DNA of 64,000 nucleotides from Pseudooceanicola batsensis HTCC2597 (GTDB lineage Bacteria > Pseudomonadota > Alphaproteobacteria > Rhodobacterales > Rhodobacteraceae): the NCBI RefSeq assembly GCF_000152725.1, contig NZ_CH724131.1, positions 2,969,236-3,033,235 of the forward strand. The letters are read 5' to 3'. The position numbers and the translations under genes are program-made. Under the pieces are notes generated by a model that worked only from the letters and a program-made list of their open reading frames with translations, did not search any database and was not told the DNA's origin. Shown piece after piece: positions 9,052-18,047 of this stretch. Each line of letters begins with the position of its first letter. Positions within the stretch are counted from its first letter, which is position 1.

Positions 9052-9531
9052 ATGACACGCAGGATCATCGCCACGGTACTGGCCGCGGCACTGGCCGTCA
9101 GCTCGATCAATGTCGGCACCGCCCAGGCGGGCGACCGCGATGCCGTCCGGTTCATCGTCGGCGCCACCGCGCTCGCCATCATCGGCAGCGCCCTCGCCGC
9201 CGAACAGCGCCGCAAGCAGACAACGACGCACAGCTACCAGGGGCCGCGCCATCAGCCGCAGCACGACCGGCCACACTATCGCAAACACCGCGACGACCGG
9301 TTCGACCGGCACGGCCGGCACCAGGGCAAGCGCCACCGCGTCTCGATCCCCCGCGCCTGCCTGCGGAATGTCCGTGCCCGGAACGGCTGGACCCAGGGCT
9401 ATGCGGTGCGCTGCACGCAGAACAACACCCGCGCCCGCCTGCCCAGCGACTGTGTCCGCCGCAACTATGCGCAGGGGCCGCGGCTCTTCTACGCGCCGCG
9501 CTGCCTGCGTCACAAGGGCTTCGACGCCTGA
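9052..9531 (+). CDS. secreted basic His/Arg-rich protein
   Basis: The 159-residue protein begins MTRRIIATVL after the ribosome binding site AAGGAG. It carries a signal peptide ending TAQAGD at about residue 26, then a hydrophobic segment (VRFIVGATALAIIG). A strongly basic, His-rich linker covers about residues 55-95. The C-terminal part has four Cys (CLRN, CTQN, CVRR, CLRH) that could make two disulfides. The family is not known to me; similar His-rich periplasmic proteins bind metals or nucleic acid. It is divergent from the 8634-8867 gene and followed ten bases later by a strong hairpin. Confidence 0.7.
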   Translation: MTRRIIATVLAAALAVSSINVGTAQAGDRDAVRFIVGATALAIIGSALAAEQRRKQTTTHSYQGPRHQPQHDRPHYRKHRDDRFDRHGRHQGKRHRVSIPRACLRNVRARNGWTQGYAVRCTQNNTRARLPSDCVRRNYAQGPRLFYAPRCLRHKGFDA

Positions 9532-9540
9532 CCTGGGCGC

Positions 9541-9570
9541 GGTCCGCCGGTGCCCCGCATCCGGCGGACC
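9541..9570 (+). terminator. perfect 10-bp hairpin after 9052-9531
   Basis: GGTCCGCCGG and CCGGCGGACC form a perfect ten-pair stem around a ten-base loop, beginning ten bases after the stop codon. No T-run follows, so it may act as a Rho-assisted terminator or mRNA 3'-end stabiliser. Confidence 0.55.
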
Positions 9571-9640
9571 AGGGCGGGGGACCGCGCGGCAGTCCTTCGC
9601 CAACGCCCCGCGCTGATGCGGCATGGCCTCCGACCGCACC

Positions 9641-9670
9641 GTCATCCTCGGGCCCGACCCGAGGATCCCG
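9641..9670 (+). repeat. dispersed palindromic intergenic repeat, copy 1
   Basis: ATCCTCGGG (9644-9652) and CCCGAGGAT (9658-9666) form a perfect nine-pair stem within a GTCATCC...ATCCCG unit. The same unit recurs in a tandem array at 30011-30185 and at 39668-39699. It lies in the 353-base gap 9532-9884, which otherwise holds only the hairpin at 9541 and no gene that I can support. Confidence 0.7.
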
Positions 9671-9884
9671 TGTCGCCGGCGCGCGCTGCGCCAGGCCCGG
9701 CGAACCGTCTGCCCCGCACCGCCAGGCCGCGCCGACCCGCCCCTCCACCTCGGCGTTCTCGCACCCCTCCCGGGCCGGACGCCGCCCCCGGCGCGAGGGA
9801 CCGACGGGGAAAAGCCGCCAACGGGCCGGCCCTCCCCCGTTTTTGCGTCTTTTCATGCGACGGAGCCTTGGGTAGATCGGGGGC

Positions 9885-10515
9885 ATGACCGGGCCGGACT
9901 ACACCCTCGAACAATCCATAGTTGACAGCTGTCAACTTTTGGTTGCAGGCGTGGACGAAGTCGGCCGGGGACCGCTCGCCGGGCCGGTGACGGCCGCCGC
10001 CGTGATCCTCGATGCGACCTGCATCCCGGTCGGCCTGAACGATTCCAAGAAATTGACCGAACCCCGGCGCCTCGCCCTGCTCGAGGAGCTGCGCACCTGC
10101 GCGATGATCTCGGTGGCCCATGCCTCGGTCGAGGAGATCGACGATCTCAACATCCTCCGCGCCAGCCATCTCGCCATGGAGCGCGCGGTCGCCGGATTGC
10201 CCGTGCGGCCCGCGCATCTGCTGATCGACGGCAACATGATCCCGCGCGGCCTCGACATTCCCGCTACAGCGGTCATCGGCGGCGACGCCCGCTGCCTGTC
10301 CATCGCCGCCGCCTCGATCGCGGCGAAAATCGCGCGCGACACCATCATGCGGGATTTGGCGCAACAGTTCGCGGGCTACGGGTGGGATACGAACGTCGGG
10401 TATCCCTCAAAAAGCCATATTTCAGCGCTTCAAAGTATCGGTGTGACCCCACACCATAGGAAATCCTTCAAGCCGGTCCACAATATATTGTGTAAAGCTG
10501 GAAATCTAACCCCTT

Positions 10516-10517
<2 letters not shown>
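9885..10517 (+). CDS. rnhB: ribonuclease HII
   Basis: The 210-residue protein is RNase HII, which cuts RNA in RNA-DNA hybrids and removes misincorporated ribonucleotides. VAGVDEVGRGPLAGPV near residues 20-35 carries the first two catalytic acids. The later motifs LIDGN, IAAASIAAKIARD and YGWDTNVGYPSKSH are all present. In Rhodobacterales this gene often precedes the DNA methyltransferase gene ccrM, as here, with a 95-base gap. A perfect 18-base palindrome lies inside the N-terminal coding region. The stop codon overlaps the first GAATC methylation site of the ccrM leader. Confidence 0.96.
9920..9937. repeat. perfect 18-bp palindrome inside rnhB
   Basis: AGTTGACAGCTGTCAACT reads identically on both strands. 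It encodes the variable linker before the conserved VAGVDE motif of RNase HII, a place with little protein-level constraint. It could be a protein-binding site or an mRNA hairpin close to the start codon. Confidence 0.6.
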
Positions 10518-11704
<1,187 letters not shown>

Positions 11705-11758
11705 ACATCCACAAGAATTGCCGGTTTCGCCGATCCGCCGTCAGGCGAAGCCCACCTG

Positions 11759-11789
11759 TGCCCTGCCGCTTGCGGCGGGGCATTCTTTT
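11759..11789 (+). terminator. intrinsic terminator of ccrM
   Basis: TGCCCTGCCG pairs with CGGCGGGGCA (one T-G wobble) around a CTTG loop and is followed by TTCTTTT. This is a typical Rho-independent terminator 54 bases after the ccrM stop. Confidence 0.85.
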
Positions 11790-11867
11790 GCGCGGACCGG
11801 GGGAGATGGACATCCCGCGCGGCGGACCCAGATTCAGCCCGTGACACAGCGGACAAGGGGGCGCGCC

Positions 11868-12326
11868 ATGCCGGATCGGAAACCGAAGCTCGTGGGGGTC
11901 AACCACATCGCCCTCGAGGTCGGCGACGTCGCCGAGGCGCTGGAGTTCTACGGCCGCATCTTCGACTTCGACCTGCGCGGGAAGAACGAGGATGACGCCG
12001 GCCGGATCACCATGGCCTTCATCGACATGGGCGATCAGTTCATCGCGCTCGGCCAGGGGCGCGAGCAGGGGCCGGACGCGCACCGGCATTTCGGGCTGGT
12101 GGTCGATGACCGGTCGACCGTCGCCGACCTGGCCCGCGCAGCCGGGGCCGACATGGTCGAGGGGCCCTTCCTCGACTTCCGCGACCCCTGGGGCAACCGG
12201 ATCGAGGTGGTGGACTACCGCGACATCCAGTTCACCAAGGCCGATGGCGTCATGGCGAAACTGGGCGTGGCACCGGACAAGTCCGACGAGGCCCGCCAGC
12301 AGATCCGCGACAAGGGGCTGGGCTGA
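11868..12326 (+). CDS. VOC (glyoxalase/dioxygenase) family protein
   Basis: The 152-residue protein is a vicinal-oxygen-chelate fold protein. GVNHIALEVGDVAEALEFY at the start and DPWGNRIEVVDYRD at the end of the domain carry the usual metal-site His and Glu positions. I chose the ATG at 11868; the frame extends upstream to 11718 over the ccrM terminator and is rejected there. It stands alone between ccrM and the convergent monooxygenase gene. The reaction (lyase, dioxygenase or resistance protein) cannot be decided from the sequence. Confidence 0.88.
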   Translation: MPDRKPKLVGVNHIALEVGDVAEALEFYGRIFDFDLRGKNEDDAGRITMAFIDMGDQFIALGQGREQGPDAHRHFGLVVDDRSTVADLARAAGADMVEGPFLDFRDPWGNRIEVVDYRDIQFTKADGVMAKLGVAPDKSDEARQQIRDKGLG

Positions 12327-12333
12327 CGCCGCC

Positions 12334-13458
12334 TCAGCCCGGGTGAGTCCCGCGCTTGTAGGGCTCCCAGTCGGTGATCTCGGGATAGTACATCCCCCGC
12401 CACTTGCGCACGCGCGGGTTCATCATGCGGCGCCAGACCGGGGGGATCATCGCGAAGAAGGTCATCAGCGGATAGCTGTAGGGCAGTTGCGGTGCCTCGT
12501 CCTCGCCGTAGGACTGCAGCAGGGGAAAGCGCCGGTCGGGCTTGTAGTGGTGGTCGGAGTGGCGCTGGAGATTGATCAGGAACCAGTTCGAGACCCTGTG
12601 CGCCGCGTTCCACGAATGCTGCGGCTTGACGTGTTCGAACTTGCCCGAGCCGAGGTGTTTCCGCGTCAGGCCGTAGTGTTCGACGTAGTTTGTCAGCTCC
12701 AGCAGCCAGACCGCGAAGAAGGCCTGCACGAGGAACAGGGCCAGCCCGTACCAGCCCCCCACGACGAGCGCGACGGCGATCATGAACAACTGGAGGCCCA
12801 GGTAGCGCCAGAACGGGTTGCGCCGGTCCAGCGGCCCGGCTCCGCGCCGCGCGAGCATCGCAATCTCGGCCTTCCAGGCCGAACGCGGGCACTCCCGGAG
12901 CACGCGGACGAAGAAGCGGTAGAAGCTTTCGTTGTAGCGCGCCGTCACCGCGTCCTTCGGCGTCGCGACATGGTGGTGATGGACCAGCAGATGTTCCGAC
13001 CGGAAATGCGAATAGAGCACCATCGAAAGCAGGATGTCGCCCAGCCACCGCTCGAACCGGTTGCGCTGGTGCATGAGCTCGTGGGCATAGACGATGCCCG
13101 CCGCCCCGGTCATCAGCCCGACGCCGTAGAGCAGCACGAAGAGTTCCAGCAGGGTCAGGTGCCGGTTGGCCGAGACGTGGCCGATGATCCAGAAGAGCAG
13201 GACGAACTGTACGGGCACCCAGATCAAAGTGATGGCGCGATGCCAGAAGAGACGGGCCTCATCCGTGTCGGGATCGGCATTCTCCTGGTCCAGTCCGACG
13301 ATCCGGTCGAGCAGGCTGACCATCACCAGCACGTAGCCCGGCAGGAGCAGCAGCCAGAGCCCGCCCCAGAGCGTTCCCGCGACGGCGAGGGGCACGTTGG
13401 TCAGCGTCACCCAGAAGGGCAGGGCGCTGCGCAGGTCGGTCAGGTGGTCGGCGTTCAT
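12334..13458 (-). CDS. AlkB-type non-heme diiron alkane monooxygenase
   Basis: The 374-residue integral membrane protein has several hydrophobic helices in its first 150 residues. It carries the His-box set of AlkB/XylM-type monooxygenases: HELMHQ, EHLLVHHHH, LQRHSDHHY, and NYVEHYGL, which is characteristic of AlkB. These enzymes hydroxylate alkanes or alkyl chains using O2 and rubredoxin. No rubredoxin or reductase gene is adjacent, so electrons must come from elsewhere. The start at 13458 has GGAGCGAG just upstream. It lies 38 bases downstream of mutY on the same strand. The true substrate may be an n-alkane or a fatty acyl chain. Confidence 0.9.
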   Translation of the reverse strand: MNADHLTDLRSALPFWVTLTNVPLAVAGTLWGGLWLLLLPGYVLVMVSLLDRIVGLDQENADPDTDEARLFWHRAITLIWVPVQFVLLFWIIGHVSANRHLTLLELFVLLYGVGLMTGAAGIVYAHELMHQRNRFERWLGDILLSMVLYSHFRSEHLLVHHHHVATPKDAVTARYNESFYRFFVRVLRECPRSAWKAEIAMLARRGAGPLDRRNPFWRYLGLQLFMIAVALVVGGWYGLALFLVQAFFAVWLLELTNYVEHYGLTRKHLGSGKFEHVKPQHSWNAAHRVSNWFLINLQRHSDHHYKPDRRFPLLQSYGEDEAPQLPYSYPLMTFFAMIPPVWRRMMNPRVRKWRGMYYPEITDWEPYKRGTHPG

Positions 13459-13496
13459 CTCTCGCTCCGTCCGGGTCCGGGTCCGGGCCGGATCTG

Positions 13497-14570
13497 TCAG
13501 GGACTTTCCATCGCGCCATGGGCGAGGTCAAACGCCTTTCGCATGACCGTCGGCAGATCCGAGGGGCGGAAGCGGTGTTTCGGCACCAGCAGCAGCGGCC
13601 CGTCCGCCGGGACCTGCGCCGGGTCGATCACCGCCACCCGCAGCGCGAGGCGCAGGTGGAAATGGGTGAACGTGTGCCGCGCCTCGGCCCCGACGTCGCA
13701 CCAACGGGCCGCGACCGGCGGGGTCTCCGCCGGCGTCGTCTCGGCCCAGGGCGAGCCGGGCCAGCCGAGCATCCCGCCCAGCAACCCGCTGTCGGGCCGC
13801 CGCTCGAGCAGCCAGTCGCCCCCGGGTGTGCGCCCGACGTAGGCGATGCCGAGGCGGACGGGCTTGGCCTTCTTCGGCGCCTTGCGCGGCAGGACCGCCG
13901 CCGTGCCCCGGGCGCGGGCGAGGCAGGGCGCGCGCCAGGGGCAGATCCCGCAGGCGGGCGAGCGGGGCGTGCAGATCGTCGCGCCGAGGTCCATCACCGC
14001 CTGGGCATAGTCGCCCGGCCGCGCCGCCGGGGTCAACGCCGCCGCCTCGGCCTTCAGCTCGGGCTTGGCCGCGGGCAGGGGCGTGTGGATGTCGTGCAGC
14101 CGTGCCATCACCCGCTCGACATTGCCGTCCATGACCACGGCGGGACGGTCGAAGGCGATGGCGGCGATGGCGGCGGCGGTGTAGGGGCCGATCCCCGGCA
14201 GCTTCAGCAAGTCCTCCTGCCTGTCGGGGAAACGCCCCTGGTGCTCCGCGGCAACGACGCGCGCGCATTTCAGCAGGTTGCGGGCGCGGGCGTAATAGCC
14301 CAGGCCCGCCCACTCCGCCATCACCCGCCCGTCATCGGCCTGCGCCAGGTCCGCGACCGTGGGCCAGAGCTGCGTGAAGCGTTCGAAATAGGCGCGCACG
14401 GCGGCGACGGTGGTCTGCTGGAGCATGACCTCGGACAGCCAGATGCGATAGGGGTCGGGGGATCGGGCGGCGCCGGGGGGCACCCGCCACGGCAGGTCCC
14501 GCGCGTGGCGGTCGTACCACTCCAGCAGGGTGTCTGAACGGGCCTGCCCGGCCGCATCGTCGTCACGCAT
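13497..14570 (-). CDS. mutY: A/G-specific adenine glycosylase
   Basis: The 357-residue MutY removes adenine opposite 8-oxoguanine. The helix-hairpin-helix LPGIGPYTAAAIAAIAF is followed by VMDGNVERV with the catalytic Asp. The iron-sulfur ligands appear as C-x6-C-x2-C-x5-C in the segment starting CTPRSPAC. A C-terminal NUDIX-like domain follows (WLLERRPDSGLLGGM). The length is usual for the family. The gene is divergent from the DUF721 gene with an 80-base gap, an arrangement common in Rhodobacterales. Confidence 0.96.
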   Translation of the reverse strand: MRDDDAAGQARSDTLLEWYDRHARDLPWRVPPGAARSPDPYRIWLSEVMLQQTTVAAVRAYFERFTQLWPTVADLAQADDGRVMAEWAGLGYYARARNLLKCARVVAAEHQGRFPDRQEDLLKLPGIGPYTAAAIAAIAFDRPAVVMDGNVERVMARLHDIHTPLPAAKPELKAEAAALTPAARPGDYAQAVMDLGATICTPRSPACGICPWRAPCLARARGTAAVLPRKAPKKAKPVRLGIAYVGRTPGGDWLLERRPDSGLLGGMLGWPGSPWAETTPAETPPVAARWCDVGAEARHTFTHFHLRLALRVAVIDPAQVPADGPLLLVPKHRFRPSDLPTVMRKAFDLAHGAMESP

Positions 14571-14650
14571 TGTTTATGTCGGGCGAGATCCCGCCTCTGG
14601 TTCCCGTCGAATATCCGACTAGGATAGGGCGCAAGCGCGAAAGGCGAAAG

Positions 14651-15157
14651 ATGAACCGACGCAACACATCGACCTACGGGTTTTCCCGCGCCTCGAAGCT
14701 GCTCGAGGATCGCATCCGCCGGGCCGGGGAAAGCCGCGGCTTCGCGGTGACGCGTCTTCTGACCCATTGGGAAGAGATCGCCGGCGACCTCGCCACCATG
14801 GCGCGGCCGGTCGATGTCAGGTTCGGACGGCAGGGCTTCGGCGCCACGCTGACGCTGCTGACCACGGGGCCGATGGCGCCGATGGTCGAGATGCAGAAGG
14901 AAACGCTGCGCGAGAAGGTCAACGCCGTCTACGGCTACAACGCCATCAGCCGCATCCGCGTGACCCAGACCGCCGCCACGGGTTTTGCCGAGGGGCAGGT
15001 CGCCTTTTCCACGCGCGGCACCGGGCCCGAGCCGCCCCGGCCGAGCCCGGAGGTCACCGCCCGGGCCCGCGACGTCGCCGGCGCCGTGGGTGACGACGGG
15101 CTGCGATCGGCGCTTGAGGCGCTGGCGCGGAATGTTCTAAGCAAGCACGGCAAATAG
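14651..15157 (+). CDS. DUF721 (DciA-like) protein
   Basis: The 168-residue protein has the DUF721 domain (FAVTRLLTHWEEIAGDLATMARP, then LREKVNAVYGYNAISRIRVTQT). Members called DciA help load the replicative helicase in bacteria lacking DnaC. Whether this protein does so is inference from the family. I chose the ATG at 14651; the longer frame from 14570 starts inside the mutY promoter. It is followed 12 bases later by the DsbA-like gene, so the two are co-transcribed. Confidence 0.85.
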   Translation: MNRRNTSTYGFSRASKLLEDRIRRAGESRGFAVTRLLTHWEEIAGDLATMARPVDVRFGRQGFGATLTLLTTGPMAPMVEMQKETLREKVNAVYGYNAISRIRVTQTAATGFAEGQVAFSTRGTGPEPPRPSPEVTARARDVAGAVGDDGLRSALEALARNVLSKHGK

Positions 15158-15169
15158 GAAGGACCATTC

Positions 15170-15829
15170 ATGGACCGCAGAGCTTTCATGTTGGGCGGCG
15201 CCGCCGTCGCCATCGCCGCCGCGGGCGGCCTCTGGTACGCCTCGCGGCCGGGGACGACATCGATCTCGACCGTGACGCCGGTGAGCGCCGAGGGCGTGGA
15301 CACCTCGGGCGTCACCGAGATGACCCTGGGCAGCGACGACGCCGGCGTGACACTGACGGAATACGCCTCGTTCACCTGCCCGCATTGCGCGAATTTCCAT
15401 CAGGCGGTCTTCAAGGACCTCAAGCGGGACTACATCGACACCGGCAAGGTGAAGTTCGTCTACCGCGATGTCTATTTCGACCAGTTCGGGCTCTGGGCCG
15501 CGATGATCGCCCGGTGCGAGCCGACGCGCTTCTTCGGCATCGCCGACATGCTCTATGCCCAGCAGAAGGACTGGATCGGCAACGGCGACCCGGCGGGCAT
15601 CGCCGACCGTCTGCGCAAGATCGGTCTCGTCGCGGGTCTCGAGGCCGAGGCGATCGACGCCTGCCTCGCCGACGAGGACAAGGCGCGCAGCCTCGTCGCC
15701 TGGTACCAGCAGAATGCCGAGGCCGACGAGATCACCGGCACGCCGACCCTGCTCATCGACGGCGAAAAACACTCGAACATGAGCTATCCGGATCTCCGCG
15801 AGATCCTGGACGCCAGGCTCGAGGGCTGA
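15170..15829 (+). CDS. DsbA-family thiol:disulfide oxidoreductase
   Basis: The 219-residue protein has an N-terminal signal or anchor (MDRRAFMLGG followed by a hydrophobic stretch; the double Arg makes Tat export possible). It then has a thioredoxin-fold domain with the redox motif CPHC in SFTCPHCANF and the cis-Pro loop GTPTLLIDG. It should act in the periplasm on disulfide bonds. It lies in one operon with the DUF721 gene before it and overlaps the CoA-transferase gene after it (TGATG). Confidence 0.92.
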   Translation: MDRRAFMLGGAAVAIAAAGGLWYASRPGTTSISTVTPVSAEGVDTSGVTEMTLGSDDAGVTLTEYASFTCPHCANFHQAVFKDLKRDYIDTGKVKFVYRDVYFDQFGLWAAMIARCEPTRFFGIADMLYAQQKDWIGNGDPAGIADRLRKIGLVAGLEAEAIDACLADEDKARSLVAWYQQNAEADEITGTPTLLIDGEKHSNMSYPDLREILDARLEG

Positions 15830-16947
15830 TGGCGGCGCCGCTGGACGGGTTGCGGGTCGTCGAACTCGCCCGGATCCTGGCCGGCCCCTGGGCCGGTCAG
15901 ACCCTGTCGGACCTCGGTGCCGAGGTGATCAAGGTCGAAAGCCCCGAGGGCGACGACACGCGCCGCTGGGGTCCGCCCTTCATCGACCGCGATGAGGACC
16001 ATACCGCCGCCTATTTCCATTCCTGCAACCGCGGCAAGACCTCGGTGGCGGCCGATTTCCGCACCCCGGAGGGGCAGGAGACGGTGCGCGACCTGGTCCG
16101 CGACGCCGATATCCTGATCGAGAACTTCAAGGTCGGGGGCCTGAAGAAATACGGGCTCGACTATGACAGCCTGTCGGAGCTGAACCCGCGGCTGATCTAC
16201 TGCTCGATCACCGGTTTCGGGCAGGACGGCCCCTATGCGCACCGGGCGGGATACGACTATATCATCCAGGGCATGTCGGGGCTGATGTCGCTGACCGGAG
16301 AGCCCGACGGCCAGCCGCTGCGGGCCGGGGTGGCGGTGACCGACCTCTTCACCGGGGTCTATTCCGCGACCGCGATCCTGGCGGCCCTGCACCAGCGCGC
16401 CGCGACCGGGCGCGGCCAGCACATCGACATGTCCCTGCTGGATTGCGCCGTCTCGGTCACGGCGAACCAGGCGATGAACTATCTTTCGACCGGAACGCCG
16501 CCGGCGCGGACGGGGAATTATCATCCCAACCTCACCCCCTACCAGGTCTTCGAGGTCTCGGACGGGTTCATCATCATCGCCACGGGCAACGATGCCCAGT
16601 ACGGACGGTTGTGCGACGTGCTGGGCCTGCCCGGGATGAAGGACGACCCGGATTACCTCCACAACCCGCAGCGGGTGGCCAACCGCCCCCGGATGATCCG
16701 CCGCCTGCAGGAGGCCTGCCTGCGCTTCACCAAGGCCGAGCTTCTGGCGCAATGCGAGGCCAAGGGGATCCCCGCCGGGCCGATCAACGACATGGCCGAG
16801 GTCTTCGAGGATCCGCAGGTGATCGCGCGCGGCATGCGGATCGATCCCGAGGGCGTGCCGGGCGTGCGCGGCCCCTTCCGTTTCTCGGAGGCCGAGCTGA
16901 AACTGGAGCGCGCCAGCCCGAAACTGGGGACGCGCGGCGAGTCCTGA
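15829..16947 (+). CDS. CaiB/BaiF-type CoA-transferase
   Basis: The 372-residue product is a class III CoA-transferase. The N-terminal GLRVVELARILAGPWAGQ and DLGAEVIKVE are family hallmarks, and Asp172 (AVTDLFTG) is the predicted nucleophile. It starts at the ATG sharing one base with the DsbA stop codon (TGATG), so it is translationally coupled; the longer frame starting at 15385 overlaps that gene and is a shadow. Its acyl substrates are unknown. It is the second such gene in the window, and the two proteins are clearly different subgroups. Confidence 0.92.
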   Translation: MAAPLDGLRVVELARILAGPWAGQTLSDLGAEVIKVESPEGDDTRRWGPPFIDRDEDHTAAYFHSCNRGKTSVAADFRTPEGQETVRDLVRDADILIENFKVGGLKKYGLDYDSLSELNPRLIYCSITGFGQDGPYAHRAGYDYIIQGMSGLMSLTGEPDGQPLRAGVAVTDLFTGVYSATAILAALHQRAATGRGQHIDMSLLDCAVSVTANQAMNYLSTGTPPARTGNYHPNLTPYQVFEVSDGFIIIATGNDAQYGRLCDVLGLPGMKDDPDYLHNPQRVANRPRMIRRLQEACLRFTKAELLAQCEAKGIPAGPINDMAEVFEDPQVIARGMRIDPEGVPGVRGPFRFSEAELKLERASPKLGTRGES

Positions 16948-17083
16948 TCCGGTTGCGCGGCCTGCCGGCCGCACGCGATCTACTCGGTCCCCGTCCCCGC
17001 GGGGCGCGGGGCCGGGCCCTCGGGTTGCCTCCGGCGGGGATATTTCTGCCAAGAAGAAGACGGGGGGTGGCGCTGCCGGCGGA

Positions 17084-17902
17084 TCAGTCGCCCAGCTTGG
17101 CATGGACCTCGTCGAGGTCGATCTCGGCCAGGGGCATCTTGTTCGACGGATCCGCCACATCGTATCTGAAGAGCTCGAAGTCGCGCTTGTAGATCTCATA
17201 GACGAGATGCATCGACAGGTCGTCGAAATAGGCCTCGACCGGGTGGGCGCGCTTCGGGCCGTGCCCCTCGCTTTCGTTGAAGCGCGGGATCGAGGCCAGG
17301 TCGACCGGGTGCGGCGTCTCGATATGGTCGAGCACATCCTGCATCCCCTCGTCGAAGCGCTCGGTCCAGAAGATCCGGTCGTAGCGCCCGCCGTTGACGA
17401 TGAAGGTCGAGATGTGCCCCGACATGGCCGACCAGTGGATGTCGGGCTCCATCGGGCGGCGCCAGCGGATCGTGTCGCGGGCGAAGAGCAGGAAGCGGCG
17501 GAAGCTGCGGATCTGGTCGAACTCTTCCGTGCCGTCGTCGCCGCCGACCTCGATCCCGTACTTCTGCACCAGCAGGGGAACGAGATTGCCGCGATACCGG
17601 TTGCCGTTGCGCTGGATGCCGCAGATCTTGTCGAAGAAGGAACTGAGGATCCGGGCGTAGGGATTGCGCACGCAGGTGAAGGCGAAGCTTTCGTGCGCCC
17701 GGACATTCGCCTCGATCGGGCCCTGGCTGTGGTCCTGGGCCCATTTGTGCAGGCCCTGGTCTGCGTCGTGGATGTCGCCCTCGAAGAACCGGCCGTGATC
17801 CGAATAGTACATGATCTGCCCGATGGTCGAGCAGGCGCATTTCGGCACCACGCGATAGACCACGCTTTCGCTTTCCGTCATCCAGACGCCGGGGAATCCC
17901 AT
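17084..17902 (-). CDS. sulfotransferase family protein
   Basis: The 272-residue protein carries the PAPS-binding motifs of membrane/carbohydrate sulfotransferases (sulfotransferase family 2 type). The 5'-phosphosulfate loop is VPKCACSTIG and the 3'-phosphate motif is CVRNPYARILSSFFDK. It probably adds sulfate to a cell-surface polysaccharide. I chose the ATG at 17902 (MGFPGVWM), which has GGAGG upstream; a TTG 66 bases further upstream at 17968 lacks support. The gene is divergent from a glycosyltransferase gene, so both may serve the same surface polymer. Confidence 0.85.
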   Translation of the reverse strand: MGFPGVWMTESESVVYRVVPKCACSTIGQIMYYSDHGRFFEGDIHDADQGLHKWAQDHSQGPIEANVRAHESFAFTCVRNPYARILSSFFDKICGIQRNGNRYRGNLVPLLVQKYGIEVGGDDGTEEFDQIRSFRRFLLFARDTIRWRRPMEPDIHWSAMSGHISTFIVNGGRYDRIFWTERFDEGMQDVLDHIETPHPVDLASIPRFNESEGHGPKRAHPVEAYFDDLSMHLVYEIYKRDFELFRYDVADPSNKMPLAEIDLDEVHAKLGD

Positions 17903-18047
17903 CTGCTCCGCCTCCGATTGCGGGGCCGTCGGGGCCCGGCGCGGTCTCGTTGCGGCGCAAGTAAGCAAACATTTTCTGGTTTATCAATCGGTCTTCCTGT
18001 CTAACGGTGTCGACAGAAGGCACTAAGGTCTGGTTATTGTTTCGGAA

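Noticed and set aside
9550-9888. 112-codon plus-strand frame in the gap before rnhB
   Set aside because: Arg/Pro-rich translation across a hairpin and a palindromic repeat, with no ribosome binding site.
17903-17968. TTG start extending the sulfotransferase
   Set aside because: The ATG at 17902 has a good GGAGG upstream; the extension is Arg/Pro/Ala-rich and unconserved in appearance.
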